Part shown: positions 1-6,320 of the stretch, one piece after another | How positions within the stretch are numbered: the first letter of the stretch is position 1 | Layout of the letters: every line of letters starts with the position of its first letter | NCBI GenBank assembly: GCA_964388965.1 | Contig: CAYMCP010000108.1 | Coordinates: 1 to 6,331, forward strand | Length of the DNA: 6,331 bases | Direction: 5' to 3' | DNA from: Albibeggiatoa sp964388965 | Lineage (GTDB): Bacteria; Pseudomonadota; Gammaproteobacteria; Beggiatoales; Beggiatoaceae | The notes under the pieces: model-generated | Databases searched by the model: none | Told to the model about the DNA's origin: nothing | The model's input: the letters and a program-made list of their open reading frames with translations, nothing else | Translations under genes and position numbers: made by a program

Positions 1-10
1 TGACTCAACT

Positions 11-499
11 TCAAAGTTTAACATATTTCTTAGATTTCAAATCGGTTCTATAAAACTTAATCATCCCGCCTTTTTCAATAAATTCTGGTATATCGCTGAC
101 CGTTAAAATAGGTTTATTGTGCAAATATTCAAAAATGGTAGCTAAGTTTTCTCGTTCTGAATCAGCAATAAATAGAATCTGACAATCATCTGCTTTCGTT
201 ACCTTATTTAATCTTTTAATTTTGAGAGATTTTTTATTATTTTTATCGACCACATAATCCAGAGCTTTCCTAAATGGGTCTTCGCCTAATAGGCAAATAT
301 AAAAATCTTCTCTTGAATTAATGGGTTCAGGCCAATAAATAAAGTAAAAAAAATTATACAAGTAAACCGCTTTGACTTGATAAGGTTTTGCGTTTCCTAC
401 AGACACAGCTAGACTTTCCTGAGTAACCAAAATACCCAATAACAACAAAACAATATGCAACCCAGCGACTATCGGTATAGATATTGATTTTATTAACAT
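11..499 (-). CDS. YfiR/DUF4154-family periplasmic protein, C-terminus apparently frameshifted
   Basis: A 162-residue protein resembling YfiR (DUF4154). In Pseudomonas, YfiR is a periplasmic repressor of the membrane diguanylate cyclase YfiN, so it lowers c-di-GMP. Residues 1-31 form a hydrophobic signal-like segment. Family signatures follow in order: VKAVYLYNF at 42-50, WP at 56-57, ICLLGEDPF at 68-76, CQILFIADSE at 106-115, ILTVSD at 131-136 and GGMIKFY at 144-150. C69 and C106 sit where YfiR has a disulfide pair (Cys71-Cys110). The ATG at 499 is supported by GAAGGG 8 bases upstream. The reading frame ends soon after GGMIKFY, whereas the family normally continues with a strand of the type FEIN and a final helix. 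That missing strand is visible in another frame at 1-36, so the gene is probably broken or mis-sequenced. The partner cyclase, if any, lies outside the window. The family call is good; the exact signalling role is inferred. Confidence 0.8.
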   Translation of the reverse strand: MLIKSISIPIVAGLHIVLLLLGILVTQESLAVSVGNAKPYQVKAVYLYNFFYFIYWPEPINSREDFYICLLGEDPFRKALDYVVDKNNKKSLKIKRLNKVTKADDCQILFIADSERENLATIFEYLHNKPILTVSDIPEFIEKGGMIKFYRTDLKSKKYVKL

Positions 500-507
500 G
501 TAATTAA

Positions 508-513
508 CCCTTC
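508..513 (-). promoter_or_regulatory. Ribosome-binding site of the YfiR-family gene
   Basis: GAAGGG on the minus strand, 8 bases before the ATG at 499. It supports that ATG as the true start. Confidence 0.55.
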
Positions 514-619
514 ATTATTTTTTATCTTAGCTTTTACTGCTAGTGCTATTAAATTACTCTTGGTTGTTTCCCGAAATCTAGCTTAATTGTCATTAGTTCT
601 CTCTTAACGCATAACAATA

Positions 620-1522
620 TTACTTGTTACGGTGGTGTATCAAAGTACCAACTCCTTCATCGGTAAAAATTTCCAATAAAGCCGCATGAGGTACGCGCCC
701 ATCAATGATATGGGAAGTTTTCACACCCGCCTGTACTGCCTCTAATGCACAACGTATTTTTGGTAACATTCCACCTGCAATTGTGCCGTCCTCAATTAAA
801 GACTGTACCAAAGCAGGAGATAAACCCGTTAATAATTGATTATTTTTATCTAATACACCCACCGTATTCGTAAGCAAAATTAATTTTTCAGCTTGCAACA
901 CTTCCGCTAATTTACCAGCAACTAAATCCGCATTAATATTATAAGATTGTCCATCATCTCCTACGCCAATCGGTGCGATAACTGGGATAAAATTACTGTC
1001 AATCAACGTATTTAAAATTGAAATATCAATACTTTTAATTTCTCCAACGTGACCAATATCAATAATTTCAGGCACTTCCATTTCGGGAGAATTATGGGTA
1101 AAAGTCAACTTTTGTGCACGAATTAAACTTGCATCTTTACCAGTCAAACCAACCGCTAAACCGCCCTGATTATTAATTAAAGTAACAATATCTTTATTCA
1201 CTAACCCACCCAACACCATTTGTACCACATCCATCGTCTCTCGGTCGGTAACACGCATTCCCTGAAAAAATTCGCTTTCCTTGCCTAAGCGTTTTAATAA
1301 ATCGGCAATTTGAGGACCACCGCCATGTACAACAATTGGGTTTAGTCCTACGTGTTTCATTAATACCACATCTTGGGCGAAACTGGTTTGTAATTCCTTA
1401 TCAATCATGGCGTTGCCACCATATTTAATCACAAAAGTTTTACCAGAAAATCGAGTAATATATGGAAGTGATTCAATCAGAACATGTGCAACATTGGATG
1501 CGGCAGAAATCGTTAAACTCAT
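620..1522 (-). CDS. argB: Acetylglutamate kinase (ArgB)
   Basis: ArgB phosphorylates N-acetyl-L-glutamate with ATP, the second step of arginine biosynthesis, in the cytoplasm. From the ATG at 1522 the protein has 300 residues, the usual length. Amino-acid-kinase motifs are in order: VIKYGGNAM at 31-39 (K33 for phosphate binding), VVHGGGPQI at 64-72, GMRVTD at 88-93, GLTGKDA at 125-131, IAPIG at 182-186, NINADLVAGKLAE at 195-207, GGMLPKI at 250-256 and a C-terminal FTDEGVGTLI at 286-295. About 25 residues precede the catalytic core and can form the N-terminal helix found in hexameric, arginine-inhibited enzymes, so feedback inhibition by arginine is likely (inference). A GTG at 1531 would add three residues. 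Neither start has a clear Shine-Dalgarno sequence; I prefer the ATG because it matches the N-termini of relatives. It is divergent from the FkbM gene and lies 120 bases upstream of the YfiR-like gene on the same strand. Confidence 0.96.
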   Translation of the reverse strand: MSLTISAASNVAHVLIESLPYITRFSGKTFVIKYGGNAMIDKELQTSFAQDVVLMKHVGLNPIVVHGGGPQIADLLKRLGKESEFFQGMRVTDRETMDVVQMVLGGLVNKDIVTLINNQGGLAVGLTGKDASLIRAQKLTFTHNSPEMEVPEIIDIGHVGEIKSIDISILNTLIDSNFIPVIAPIGVGDDGQSYNINADLVAGKLAEVLQAEKLILLTNTVGVLDKNNQLLTGLSPALVQSLIEDGTIAGGMLPKIRCALEAVQAGVKTSHIIDGRVPHAALLEIFTDEGVGTLIHHRNK

Positions 1523-1587
1523 AGTCAACACGTCAGTATGGAAAACGGCTTAGTCTATAAGTTTTTTTCACGAAAATATACTAAACT

Positions 1588-1615
1588 CTCATATTCTTAT
1601 CGCGCATAGTGTAAA
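1588..1615 (-). promoter_or_regulatory. Possible argB promoter
   Basis: On the minus strand TTTACA (1615-1610) is followed after 16 bases by TATGAG (1593-1588), a weak sigma-70 type pair. It lies in the roughly 125-base gap between the divergent argB and FkbM genes, where a promoter for each is expected. The -10 match is poor and, in an AT-rich gap, could be chance. Confidence 0.22.
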
Positions 1616-1649
1616 ATATCCAAAATCTTGACCAATTTATGTGGCTTTT

Positions 1650-2498
1650 ATGACACAAACTTATACCGTTAATCAACATATAATGTATTTAGACAACCAA
1701 GACAGCTTAAATTTAGCGTCTGGCGTGGTTTTTGAGCCAAATGAAGTAGCATTAATTAAAGAACATGTTAAAAAAGGTGATACAGTTATAGACATTGGGG
1801 CAAATATTGGCTACTACACCTTATTATTTGCGCAACTGGTTGGAGAAAGTGGACAAGTGATCGCATTTGAACCAGACCCAGAAAATTTTGCTTTACTACA
1901 TAAAAATATTATTTTAAATCAATATAATAATGTTAAATTATTACAAAAAGCCGTATCAAATCAAAATAAACAAACTTATCTATATTTATGTGATGATAAT
2001 AAAGGAATGCACCGTTTATATGATTCGGTTTGTTGTCGGGGTCGTGTTGAGGTTGAAACGATATGTTTAGATGATTATTTACCAAAAATTGTTAAAAAAG
2101 TAGATTTTATTAAAATAGATATTGAAGGAGCGGAATATGATGCGTTACGTGGAATGGAAAAAATACTGTATCAACAACGACCTAAGTTATTAACTGAATT
2201 TTCACCTGCTGCATTATTTGAATATGGTATTAAACCACAAATCTATGTAGATTTTTTAACACAACTTGGGTTTGATTTGTATCAAGTGGATGAAAAGCTA
2301 AATTTAATAGATTTACCACTATTAAAAACAGATTTAACTATCGTAAACCAAGTTATGCAAGATTTATTGCCAAAATTAAAGCACAAAACCACCGTACAAG
2401 AGGTCGTTGAAACGGTATTAGAACAATTGCAAAACCAACATTATCCCCGTCCTTTAGTTGAAAATTTCTTTTGTGTTACCAAAGAGTATAAATTGTGA
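1650..2498 (+). CDS. FkbM-family SAM-dependent methyltransferase
   Basis: A 282-residue class I methyltransferase of the FkbM type. Characterised members O-methylate sugars or polyketides; the substrate here cannot be read from sequence. The SAM-binding glycine motif is VIDIGANIGYYT at 46-57, followed by VIAFEPDPENF at 70-80 (acidic residue for the SAM ribose). The FkbM hallmark FIKIDIEGAEYDAL is at 153-166 and PKLLTEFSP at 178-186. A helical stretch at about 230-262 precedes a final strand, NFFCVTK, at 272-278. The ATG at 1650 is chosen. An in-frame GTG at 1641 would add three residues, and neither has a clear Shine-Dalgarno sequence. There is no signal peptide, so it acts in the cytoplasm. 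It overlaps the next gene by 4 bases, which suggests co-translation and a shared pathway, plausibly modification of a surface glycan or lipid (inference). Confidence 0.9.
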   Translation: MTQTYTVNQHIMYLDNQDSLNLASGVVFEPNEVALIKEHVKKGDTVIDIGANIGYYTLLFAQLVGESGQVIAFEPDPENFALLHKNIILNQYNNVKLLQKAVSNQNKQTYLYLCDDNKGMHRLYDSVCCRGRVEVETICLDDYLPKIVKKVDFIKIDIEGAEYDALRGMEKILYQQRPKLLTEFSPAALFEYGIKPQIYVDFLTQLGFDLYQVDEKLNLIDLPLLKTDLTIVNQVMQDLLPKLKHKTTVQEVVETVLEQLQNQHYPRPLVENFFCVTKEYKL

Positions 2499-3883
2499 TT
2501 TACCAAAGTTTAGAAACACATTTGCGTACACGCGATATACCGATTTTACTAGTAGGAAATAGTGAAAAAAATCCATTATTAAACCCTATTTTGCACCAAC
2601 CCTACCTGAGCGTATTATTTGATCTGGTATTACTTACCGATTTAGCACAATTACAAACACACTGTTACCGAGTGGTTATTTTTAATAATATTCTAAATAA
2701 ATTAGATTTTTTAATCGCTTTAGATATCGCTAAAACGTTATTGATAAATGGTGGTGAAATTTATTTTATTGATCATATTAGTCAAAAATTATCTAATGAA
2801 AATAGTAAATTAACACCGCTGGTTGCCCACTATTTGATCGCGCAAGCACAACGTTGTGGTTTTGCATTGTTGGAAAATTTACAAGAAAAATCTCTTACTT
2901 TGTTACATTTTCAACAACAACGTGAATCGCGCTGGCGCGTTTTGCCCGTCACAGAACAGCACAAAGCCGCAACTCAAGCATTATTTAAACAAGTTTTTAA
3001 TACCAGCATGTCAAATGCAATGTGGCAATGGAAATATGGACAGCAACGTGGTGTGGCGATTGGCGTGTGGCAGCAAGAGCAATTGGTTGCACATTACGGC
3101 GGTATGCAACGGCAATTACTTTACTTTGGTCAACGACGGATGGGGATTCAAATAGGTGATGTCATGGTATTGCCAGCGGAACGCGGACGTTTAACTAAAC
3201 ATGGTGCTTTTTTTCTTAGTGCAAGTACATTTTCCGAGCGGCACGTTGGTTACGGTACGCCACATTTTTTAGCTTATGGTTTTCCTAATGCGCGACACAT
3301 TAAAGTGGCTGAAAAATTAAATATTTATGCTAAAGTCGATGATGTAGTCGAAATTACATGGAATACCGCCGCTGTGGCACGAGTGTCAAAATGGCAGTAT
3401 GTCGTAAAATTAATTAATCCACACGCATTGCAAAGAGTAGTTACGAAATTGTGGACGCAAATGCAGCGAGAATTACAACAACACATTGCTTTAGTCAGAG
3501 ATTGGGAATATATCGAATATCGTTATTTACAGCGTCCAGAGAAAATATACACCTTTTTAGTGATTTATGATTTATTTTTGCGTCCAGTTGGCTTAGTCGT
3601 GATTGCTATTGAATCGGATTTGTGTCGTTTTATGGATTATCTTGGCTCTTTACGCCATATTTCTCGCGTAATGCACCAAATTTGCGCTTATTTGCAACAA
3701 CAACGTATTGAGCACATTACAGGCTGGTTCAGCGCGACGATTGCGGAGCATTTTGCGCGTTCTGGCGGTCAAGTCGTGGCAACAGAAATTGTTTTACCGA
3801 CGATTATTTGGGGACAAAACATTAATATTAATAAAATCAAACGACATTGGTGGCTGACGACGGGTGATACAGATTTTTTGTAG
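2495..3883 (+). CDS. GNAT-like acyltransferase with degenerate methyltransferase-like N-terminus
   Basis: A 462-residue protein in three parts. Residues 14-140 look like the later half of a class I methyltransferase fold (FDLVLLTDL at 42-50, NGGEIYFIDH at 85-94, QRCGFALLEN at 119-128), but the glycine-rich SAM motif is absent: the expected place reads ILLVGNSEKN. Residues about 145-285 resemble a GNAT domain of the Eis-like kind (WQWKYG at 177-182, VAHYGGMQRQ at 198-207, GDVMVLPAERG at 221-231, YGFPNARHIKVAEKL at 261-275). The usual R/Q-x-x-G-x-G/A acyl-CoA loop is not clear. Residues about 335-460 look like a second GNAT-like half (DWEYIEYRY at 336-344, RFMDYLGS at 378-385). Translation starts at a GTG that overlaps the TGA of the methyltransferase gene (GTGA), with weak AAAGAG 8 bases upstream. 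Acyl transfer to the same molecule methylated by the FkbM protein is a reasonable guess, not a demonstrated role. No membrane segments are evident. Confidence 0.72.
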   Translation: MIYQSLETHLRTRDIPILLVGNSEKNPLLNPILHQPYLSVLFDLVLLTDLAQLQTHCYRVVIFNNILNKLDFLIALDIAKTLLINGGEIYFIDHISQKLSNENSKLTPLVAHYLIAQAQRCGFALLENLQEKSLTLLHFQQQRESRWRVLPVTEQHKAATQALFKQVFNTSMSNAMWQWKYGQQRGVAIGVWQQEQLVAHYGGMQRQLLYFGQRRMGIQIGDVMVLPAERGRLTKHGAFFLSASTFSERHVGYGTPHFLAYGFPNARHIKVAEKLNIYAKVDDVVEITWNTAAVARVSKWQYVVKLINPHALQRVVTKLWTQMQRELQQHIALVRDWEYIEYRYLQRPEKIYTFLVIYDLFLRPVGLVVIAIESDLCRFMDYLGSLRHISRVMHQICAYLQQQRIEHITGWFSATIAEHFARSGGQVVATEIVLPTIIWGQNININKIKRHWWLTTGDTDFL

Positions 3884-3976
3884 TTACTGATTAACGTACT
3901 AGCTCAAGTTTCGACAAAGTTATTTTACAATCTCTTTCAACCAACCGGCTTTGCATTCACAACACAACATCGTAAA

Positions 3977-5194
3977 ATGCCTCGCCTTAAAAGCAACGTT
4001 ATAGCGAATATGACACATTTAGACAGTACCGAATCAATTATTTTTTATATTTTTGTAATTTTTGCAGGCTCTTCCGTATTGGCAACAATTGCATTATATG
4101 CGCGTCAGGCGTTGCTAATTGCTTATATTATCATGGGCATATTAGTTGGACCTCACACATTTAAACTGATTCACGATACAAGTTTAATCGCTGCAATTGC
4201 TGACATTGGTATTATTTTCTTATTGTTTTTACTAGGATTAAGTCTACAACCACAAGATTTAATACACATGTTGCGCAAAACAACCGTAGTCACTTTGATT
4301 AGTTCTGTCACATTCGCCCTAATTGGTGCGGGCTGTATGTATAGCTTTGGTTTTAATATCCAAGACAGTGTAATCATCGGTATTAGCTTAATGTTTTCCA
4401 GCACTATCATAGGATTAAAATTATTGCCGACAACAATATTGCACCATAAACATGCCGGTGAAATTATCGTTAGTATTTTGTTATTACAAGATTTAATCGC
4501 CATCACAGCATTATTAATCATACAAGGTCTCAGCCAAGAAGGGGGTGATTTATGGTGGAATATTCTTTTAATGAGTTTAAATTTACCACTATTAACCATA
4601 TTCGCCTTGGCTTTCGCAAGTTATGTTTTATTTCCGCTGATCAGCAAATTTGATAAAATTCAAGAATACATTTTTTTAATGACTATTGGTTGGTGCTTAG
4701 GTATGGCTGAAATAGGTAAAATGATGGGCTTATCGCATGAATTAGGTGCATTCTTAGGTGGCGTAGCGATGGCAAGCAGCCCTATCACCCGTTTTATTGC
4801 TGAAAGTCTAAAACCTCTGCGTGATTTCTTTTTAATTATGTTTTTCTTCACATTGGGAGCAAAACTAGATTTAGCTGTCTTATACACGGTTATTGTACCA
4901 TCTACGGTGCTAGCTAGTTTAATGCTATTATTAAAACCTTTATTATTTCGTGTGTTACTGGTAAATTTAGGTGAACAACCGAAATTATCATTAGAAATGG
5001 GCGTGCGTTTAGGACAAATTAGCGAATTCGCGCTATTAATTGCAATGGTTGCGTTTAACACCGCTTTAATTACTGAAGCTGCATCTTACGTGATTCAAGC
5101 AGCAACAATTATTTCTTTTATGGTATCGTCATATTATATCGTGATGTATTATCCTACACCAATTGCAGTTTCTGATCGCTTACGCCGTGATTAA
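3977..5194 (+). CDS. CPA2-type cation:proton antiporter, membrane domain only
   Basis: A 405-residue, very hydrophobic protein of the Na/H-exchanger type (KefB/KefC/YbaL relatives), expected in the inner membrane with about 12 segments. It probably exchanges K+ or Na+ for H+, for ion and pH balance. Visible CPA2 landmarks are GILVGPH at 54-60, FLLFLLGLSL at 81-90, SSTIIGLKLL at 141-150, LLLQDLIAI at 168-176 with the transport-type aspartate D172, ELGAFLGG at 255-262, FFFTLGAKLDL at 289-299 and GQISEFALL at 346-354. It stops after the last membrane segment: the C-terminal RCK/TrkA-N domain that regulates KefB and KefC is missing, and the next gene is not an RCK protein. The start could be ATG 3977 or ATG 4010, which gives 394 residues. 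Neither has a strong ribosome-binding site, and the second begins closer to the first membrane helix. The Nudix gene follows after 13 bases, probably in one transcript. Confidence 0.88.
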   Translation: MPRLKSNVIANMTHLDSTESIIFYIFVIFAGSSVLATIALYARQALLIAYIIMGILVGPHTFKLIHDTSLIAAIADIGIIFLLFLLGLSLQPQDLIHMLRKTTVVTLISSVTFALIGAGCMYSFGFNIQDSVIIGISLMFSSTIIGLKLLPTTILHHKHAGEIIVSILLLQDLIAITALLIIQGLSQEGGDLWWNILLMSLNLPLLTIFALAFASYVLFPLISKFDKIQEYIFLMTIGWCLGMAEIGKMMGLSHELGAFLGGVAMASSPITRFIAESLKPLRDFFLIMFFFTLGAKLDLAVLYTVIVPSTVLASLMLLLKPLLFRVLLVNLGEQPKLSLEMGVRLGQISEFALLIAMVAFNTALITEAASYVIQAATIISFMVSSYYIVMYYPTPIAVSDRLRRD

Positions 5195-5196
5195 TT

Positions 5197-5201
5197 GGGG
5201 A
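5197..5201 (+). promoter_or_regulatory. Ribosome-binding site that fixes the Nudix start
   Basis: GGGGA lies just after the antiporter stop codon and about 7 bases before the ATG at 5208. It favours that ATG over the upstream in-frame TTG at 5163, which lies inside the antiporter gene. Confidence 0.6.
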
Positions 5202-5207
5202 AATGTT

Positions 5208-5645
5208 ATGGATTGGACACCACACGTTACGGTCGCTGCTATTATTTGTGAGAATGAGCATTTTTTATTAGTCGAAGAACAAAGTGATGGTGAAATCGTA
5301 CTAAATCAACCTGCTGGTCATTGGGAACAAAATGAAACGTTAATGCAAGCTGTTAGTCGTGAGGTGCTGGAAGAATCTGCTTGGCATTTTAAACCGAGTA
5401 AGATTACAGGCATTTATACTTATACTGGTGTAAATCACATTACTTATCTGCGTATTACATTTTCAGGTCAACATTATGATTTTGAAGCAAAACGCGAATT
5501 AGATACAGGTATTTTAAGAACCGTTTGGCTAACCCGTCACGAAATAGCACAAGCTGACAATTTACGCAGTCCAATGGTTTTGCGTTGCGTTGATGATTAT
5601 TTACAAAAACAGCATTATTCATTAGATTTAATTCAAACGTTATAA
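5208..5645 (+). CDS. nudJ: NudJ-type Nudix hydrolase
   Basis: A 145-residue cytoplasmic Nudix hydrolase. E. coli NudJ hydrolyses nucleoside di- and triphosphates and the thiamine intermediate HMP-PP. The similarity to NudJ runs the whole length: PHVTVA at 5-10, FLLVEE at 19-24, NQPAGH at 33-38, NLRSP at 117-121, and a tail where NudJ has RYPLEMI and this protein has HYSLDLI. The Nudix box starts at the glycine of PAGH and reads G-x5-E-x7-REVLEESAW. All the metal-binding glutamates are present, but the glycine near the end of the box is alanine. The start is the ATG at 5208, whose protein begins MDWTPHVTV and lines up with NudJ. It follows the antiporter gene by 13 bases and is ended by the hairpin at 5661. 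NudJ is the best match, but the substrate may differ; generic Nudix pyrophosphatase is the safe call. Confidence 0.88.
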   Translation: MDWTPHVTVAAIICENEHFLLVEEQSDGEIVLNQPAGHWEQNETLMQAVSREVLEESAWHFKPSKITGIYTYTGVNHITYLRITFSGQHYDFEAKRELDTGILRTVWLTRHEIAQADNLRSPMVLRCVDDYLQKQHYSLDLIQTL

Positions 5646-5660
5646 ATTTAATTTTCGTAG

Positions 5661-5690
5661 GGTGCATAAACACCGCGTCATGCACCTTTT
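5661..5690 (+). terminator. Hairpin plus T-run, probable terminator after the Nudix gene
   Basis: A perfect 7-bp stem, GGTGCAT (5661-5667) with ATGCACC (5680-5686), a 12-base loop, and TTTT at 5687-5690. It begins 15 bases after the Nudix stop codon and fits a rho-independent terminator for the plus-strand unit. The T-run is short. The hairpin lies between two convergent genes, but on the minus strand no T-run follows it, so it is less convincing for the NifX-like unit. The stem with its GTAG flank also resembles short dispersed palindromes common in gammaproteobacterial genomes, so it may be a repeat element that serves as a terminator. Confidence 0.55.
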
Positions 5691-5711
5691 AGAATTCATA
5701 AGATTAAAAAA

Positions 5712-6068
5712 TTAGTGATGATGATGCTCAATTTCATCGGCGGACAACCGCACTAATGTGCCTGCTAAAAACTTTTCCACCGCTTGGTCTGGTTGAGTTT
5801 CTTTGGTCAATACGGCTTCGACATTCATACGTTGTAATCTATTTAGCAAACCATCACCCATACTTTGTGAAATTAATACATCAATCCCATCAAGCGGATG
5901 TGGTTGGTTTGCGGGTGAATTGTGAAAAGATTGCGCTAATGGTAATTCAAGTAATTGTTTATCTTGGATTTGTTTTTGATCATCAATCTGATAAATCCAA
6001 AATTTACGGCATTTCCCAGCGTGTGAAGTGATTTCACGACGGTTTTGGCTAGTAACAGCAATTTTCAT
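5712..6068 (-). CDS. NifX/NifB-family iron-molybdenum cofactor-binding-type protein
   Basis: A 118-residue cytoplasmic protein of the dinitrogenase Fe-Mo cofactor biosynthesis family (NifX, NafY and NifB C-terminal domain; PF02579 type). Members bind or carry iron-sulfur or FeMo-cofactor precursors, but many occur outside nitrogen-fixation clusters with unknown roles. It opens with MKIAVTS at 1-7, then SHAGKCRKFWIY at 15-26, where the family has its metal-site-like H and nearby residues (H16, C20 here). The second half, GIDVLISQSMGDGLLNRL at 61-78 and VEAVLT at 83-88, is the typical RNase-H-like fold. It ends in EIEHHHH, a native four-histidine tail that could bind metal. The start is ATG 6068, with AAAGG 9 bases upstream; this site overlaps the stop of the upstream gene. 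No nitrogenase gene is visible, so a role in nitrogen fixation cannot be claimed. Confidence 0.85.
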   Translation of the reverse strand: MKIAVTSQNRREITSHAGKCRKFWIYQIDDQKQIQDKQLLELPLAQSFHNSPANQPHPLDGIDVLISQSMGDGLLNRLQRMNVEAVLTKETQPDQAVEKFLAGTLVRLSADEIEHHHH

Positions 6069-6077
6069 TAATTTTTA

Positions 6078-6082
6078 CCTTT
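6078..6082 (-). promoter_or_regulatory. Ribosome-binding site of the NifX-like gene, overlapping the upstream stop
   Basis: AAAGG on the minus strand, 9 bases before ATG 6068. It shares bases with the TAA (6083-6081) of the 79-residue gene, giving TAAAGG. This favours coupled translation of the two genes and the chosen start. Confidence 0.5.
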
Positions 6083-6320
6083 AGGAGTTACGCAGTTCAA
6101 ATAAAAATTTTACCCTTATGACAATATCTTCGCCAAAGGTTGGCAAAAAAGAGCAATCAGGATAAAAAGTAAAACGTTCCAATCCATCGCTTTTTATCAG
6201 CCAATTACTCATGAATGAAATTAGCACAATTCTACTATGTTGTAACCAATTAGATGCAACAAATTTATTAAACTCAAGTTGATAAAAAGGGTGATCAGTA
6301 CCTAAGGTTTGTTTGGGCAT
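6081..6320 (-). CDS. Unrecognised 79-residue protein upstream of the NifX-like gene
   Basis: I do not recognise this protein. It has 79 residues, no signal peptide and no clear membrane helix, although VLISFMSNWLI at 32-42 is hydrophobic. It has one cysteine (C56, in YPDCSFLPTFG) and a basic, strand-like end (IVIRVKFLFELRNS). The start is ATG 6320, with a weak GAG about 8 bases upstream. Its stop lies 12 bases before the NifX-like start and is embedded in that gene's ribosome-binding site, an arrangement typical of a real upstream gene in an operon. Against it are its small size and the lack of a familiar motif. The nearby window edge hides what precedes it. Confidence 0.5.
   Translation of the reverse strand: MPKQTLGTDHPFYQLEFNKFVASNWLQHSRIVLISFMSNWLIKSDGLERFTFYPDCSFLPTFGEDIVIRVKFLFELRNS

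Noticed and set aside
500..619. Gap between argB and the YfiR-like gene searched for a terminator or promoter
   Set aside because: No stable hairpin with a T-run and no convincing -35/-10 pair were found; only the ribosome-binding site at 508-513 is supported.
1639..1653. Tiny ORF (ATG at 1639, four codons, ending TGA) overlapping the FkbM start
   Set aside because: It has no ribosome-binding site, and such a short ORF is likely by chance; a leader-peptide role cannot be supported.
2856..3155. Open stretch of 99 codons on the plus strand inside the GNAT-like gene
   Set aside because: It lies wholly within a well-supported gene in another frame and its translation shows no domain-like pattern.
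3926..3931. TACAAT, a -10-like hexamer upstream of the antiporter gene
   Set aside because: No acceptable -35 hexamer sits 16-18 bases upstream, and such hexamers are frequent by chance in AT-rich gaps.
4171..5061. Two long minus-strand open stretches (4171-4599 and 4660-5061) opposite the antiporter gene
   Set aside because: They mirror a gene with clear CPA2 motifs, and their translations look like antisense of hydrophobic helices.
5715..5726. Four histidine codons at the end of the NifX-like gene, resembling an affinity tag from a cloning vector
   Set aside because: Only four histidines are present, there is no vector-like linker, and the flanking DNA is continuous with the native AT-rich sequence, so it is a natural tail.
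5455..6031. Open stretches opposite the Nudix gene (5455-5685, minus) and opposite the NifX-like gene (5756-6031, plus)
   Set aside because: Both run antisense to genes with recognisable family motifs and have no ribosome-binding site or motif of their own.
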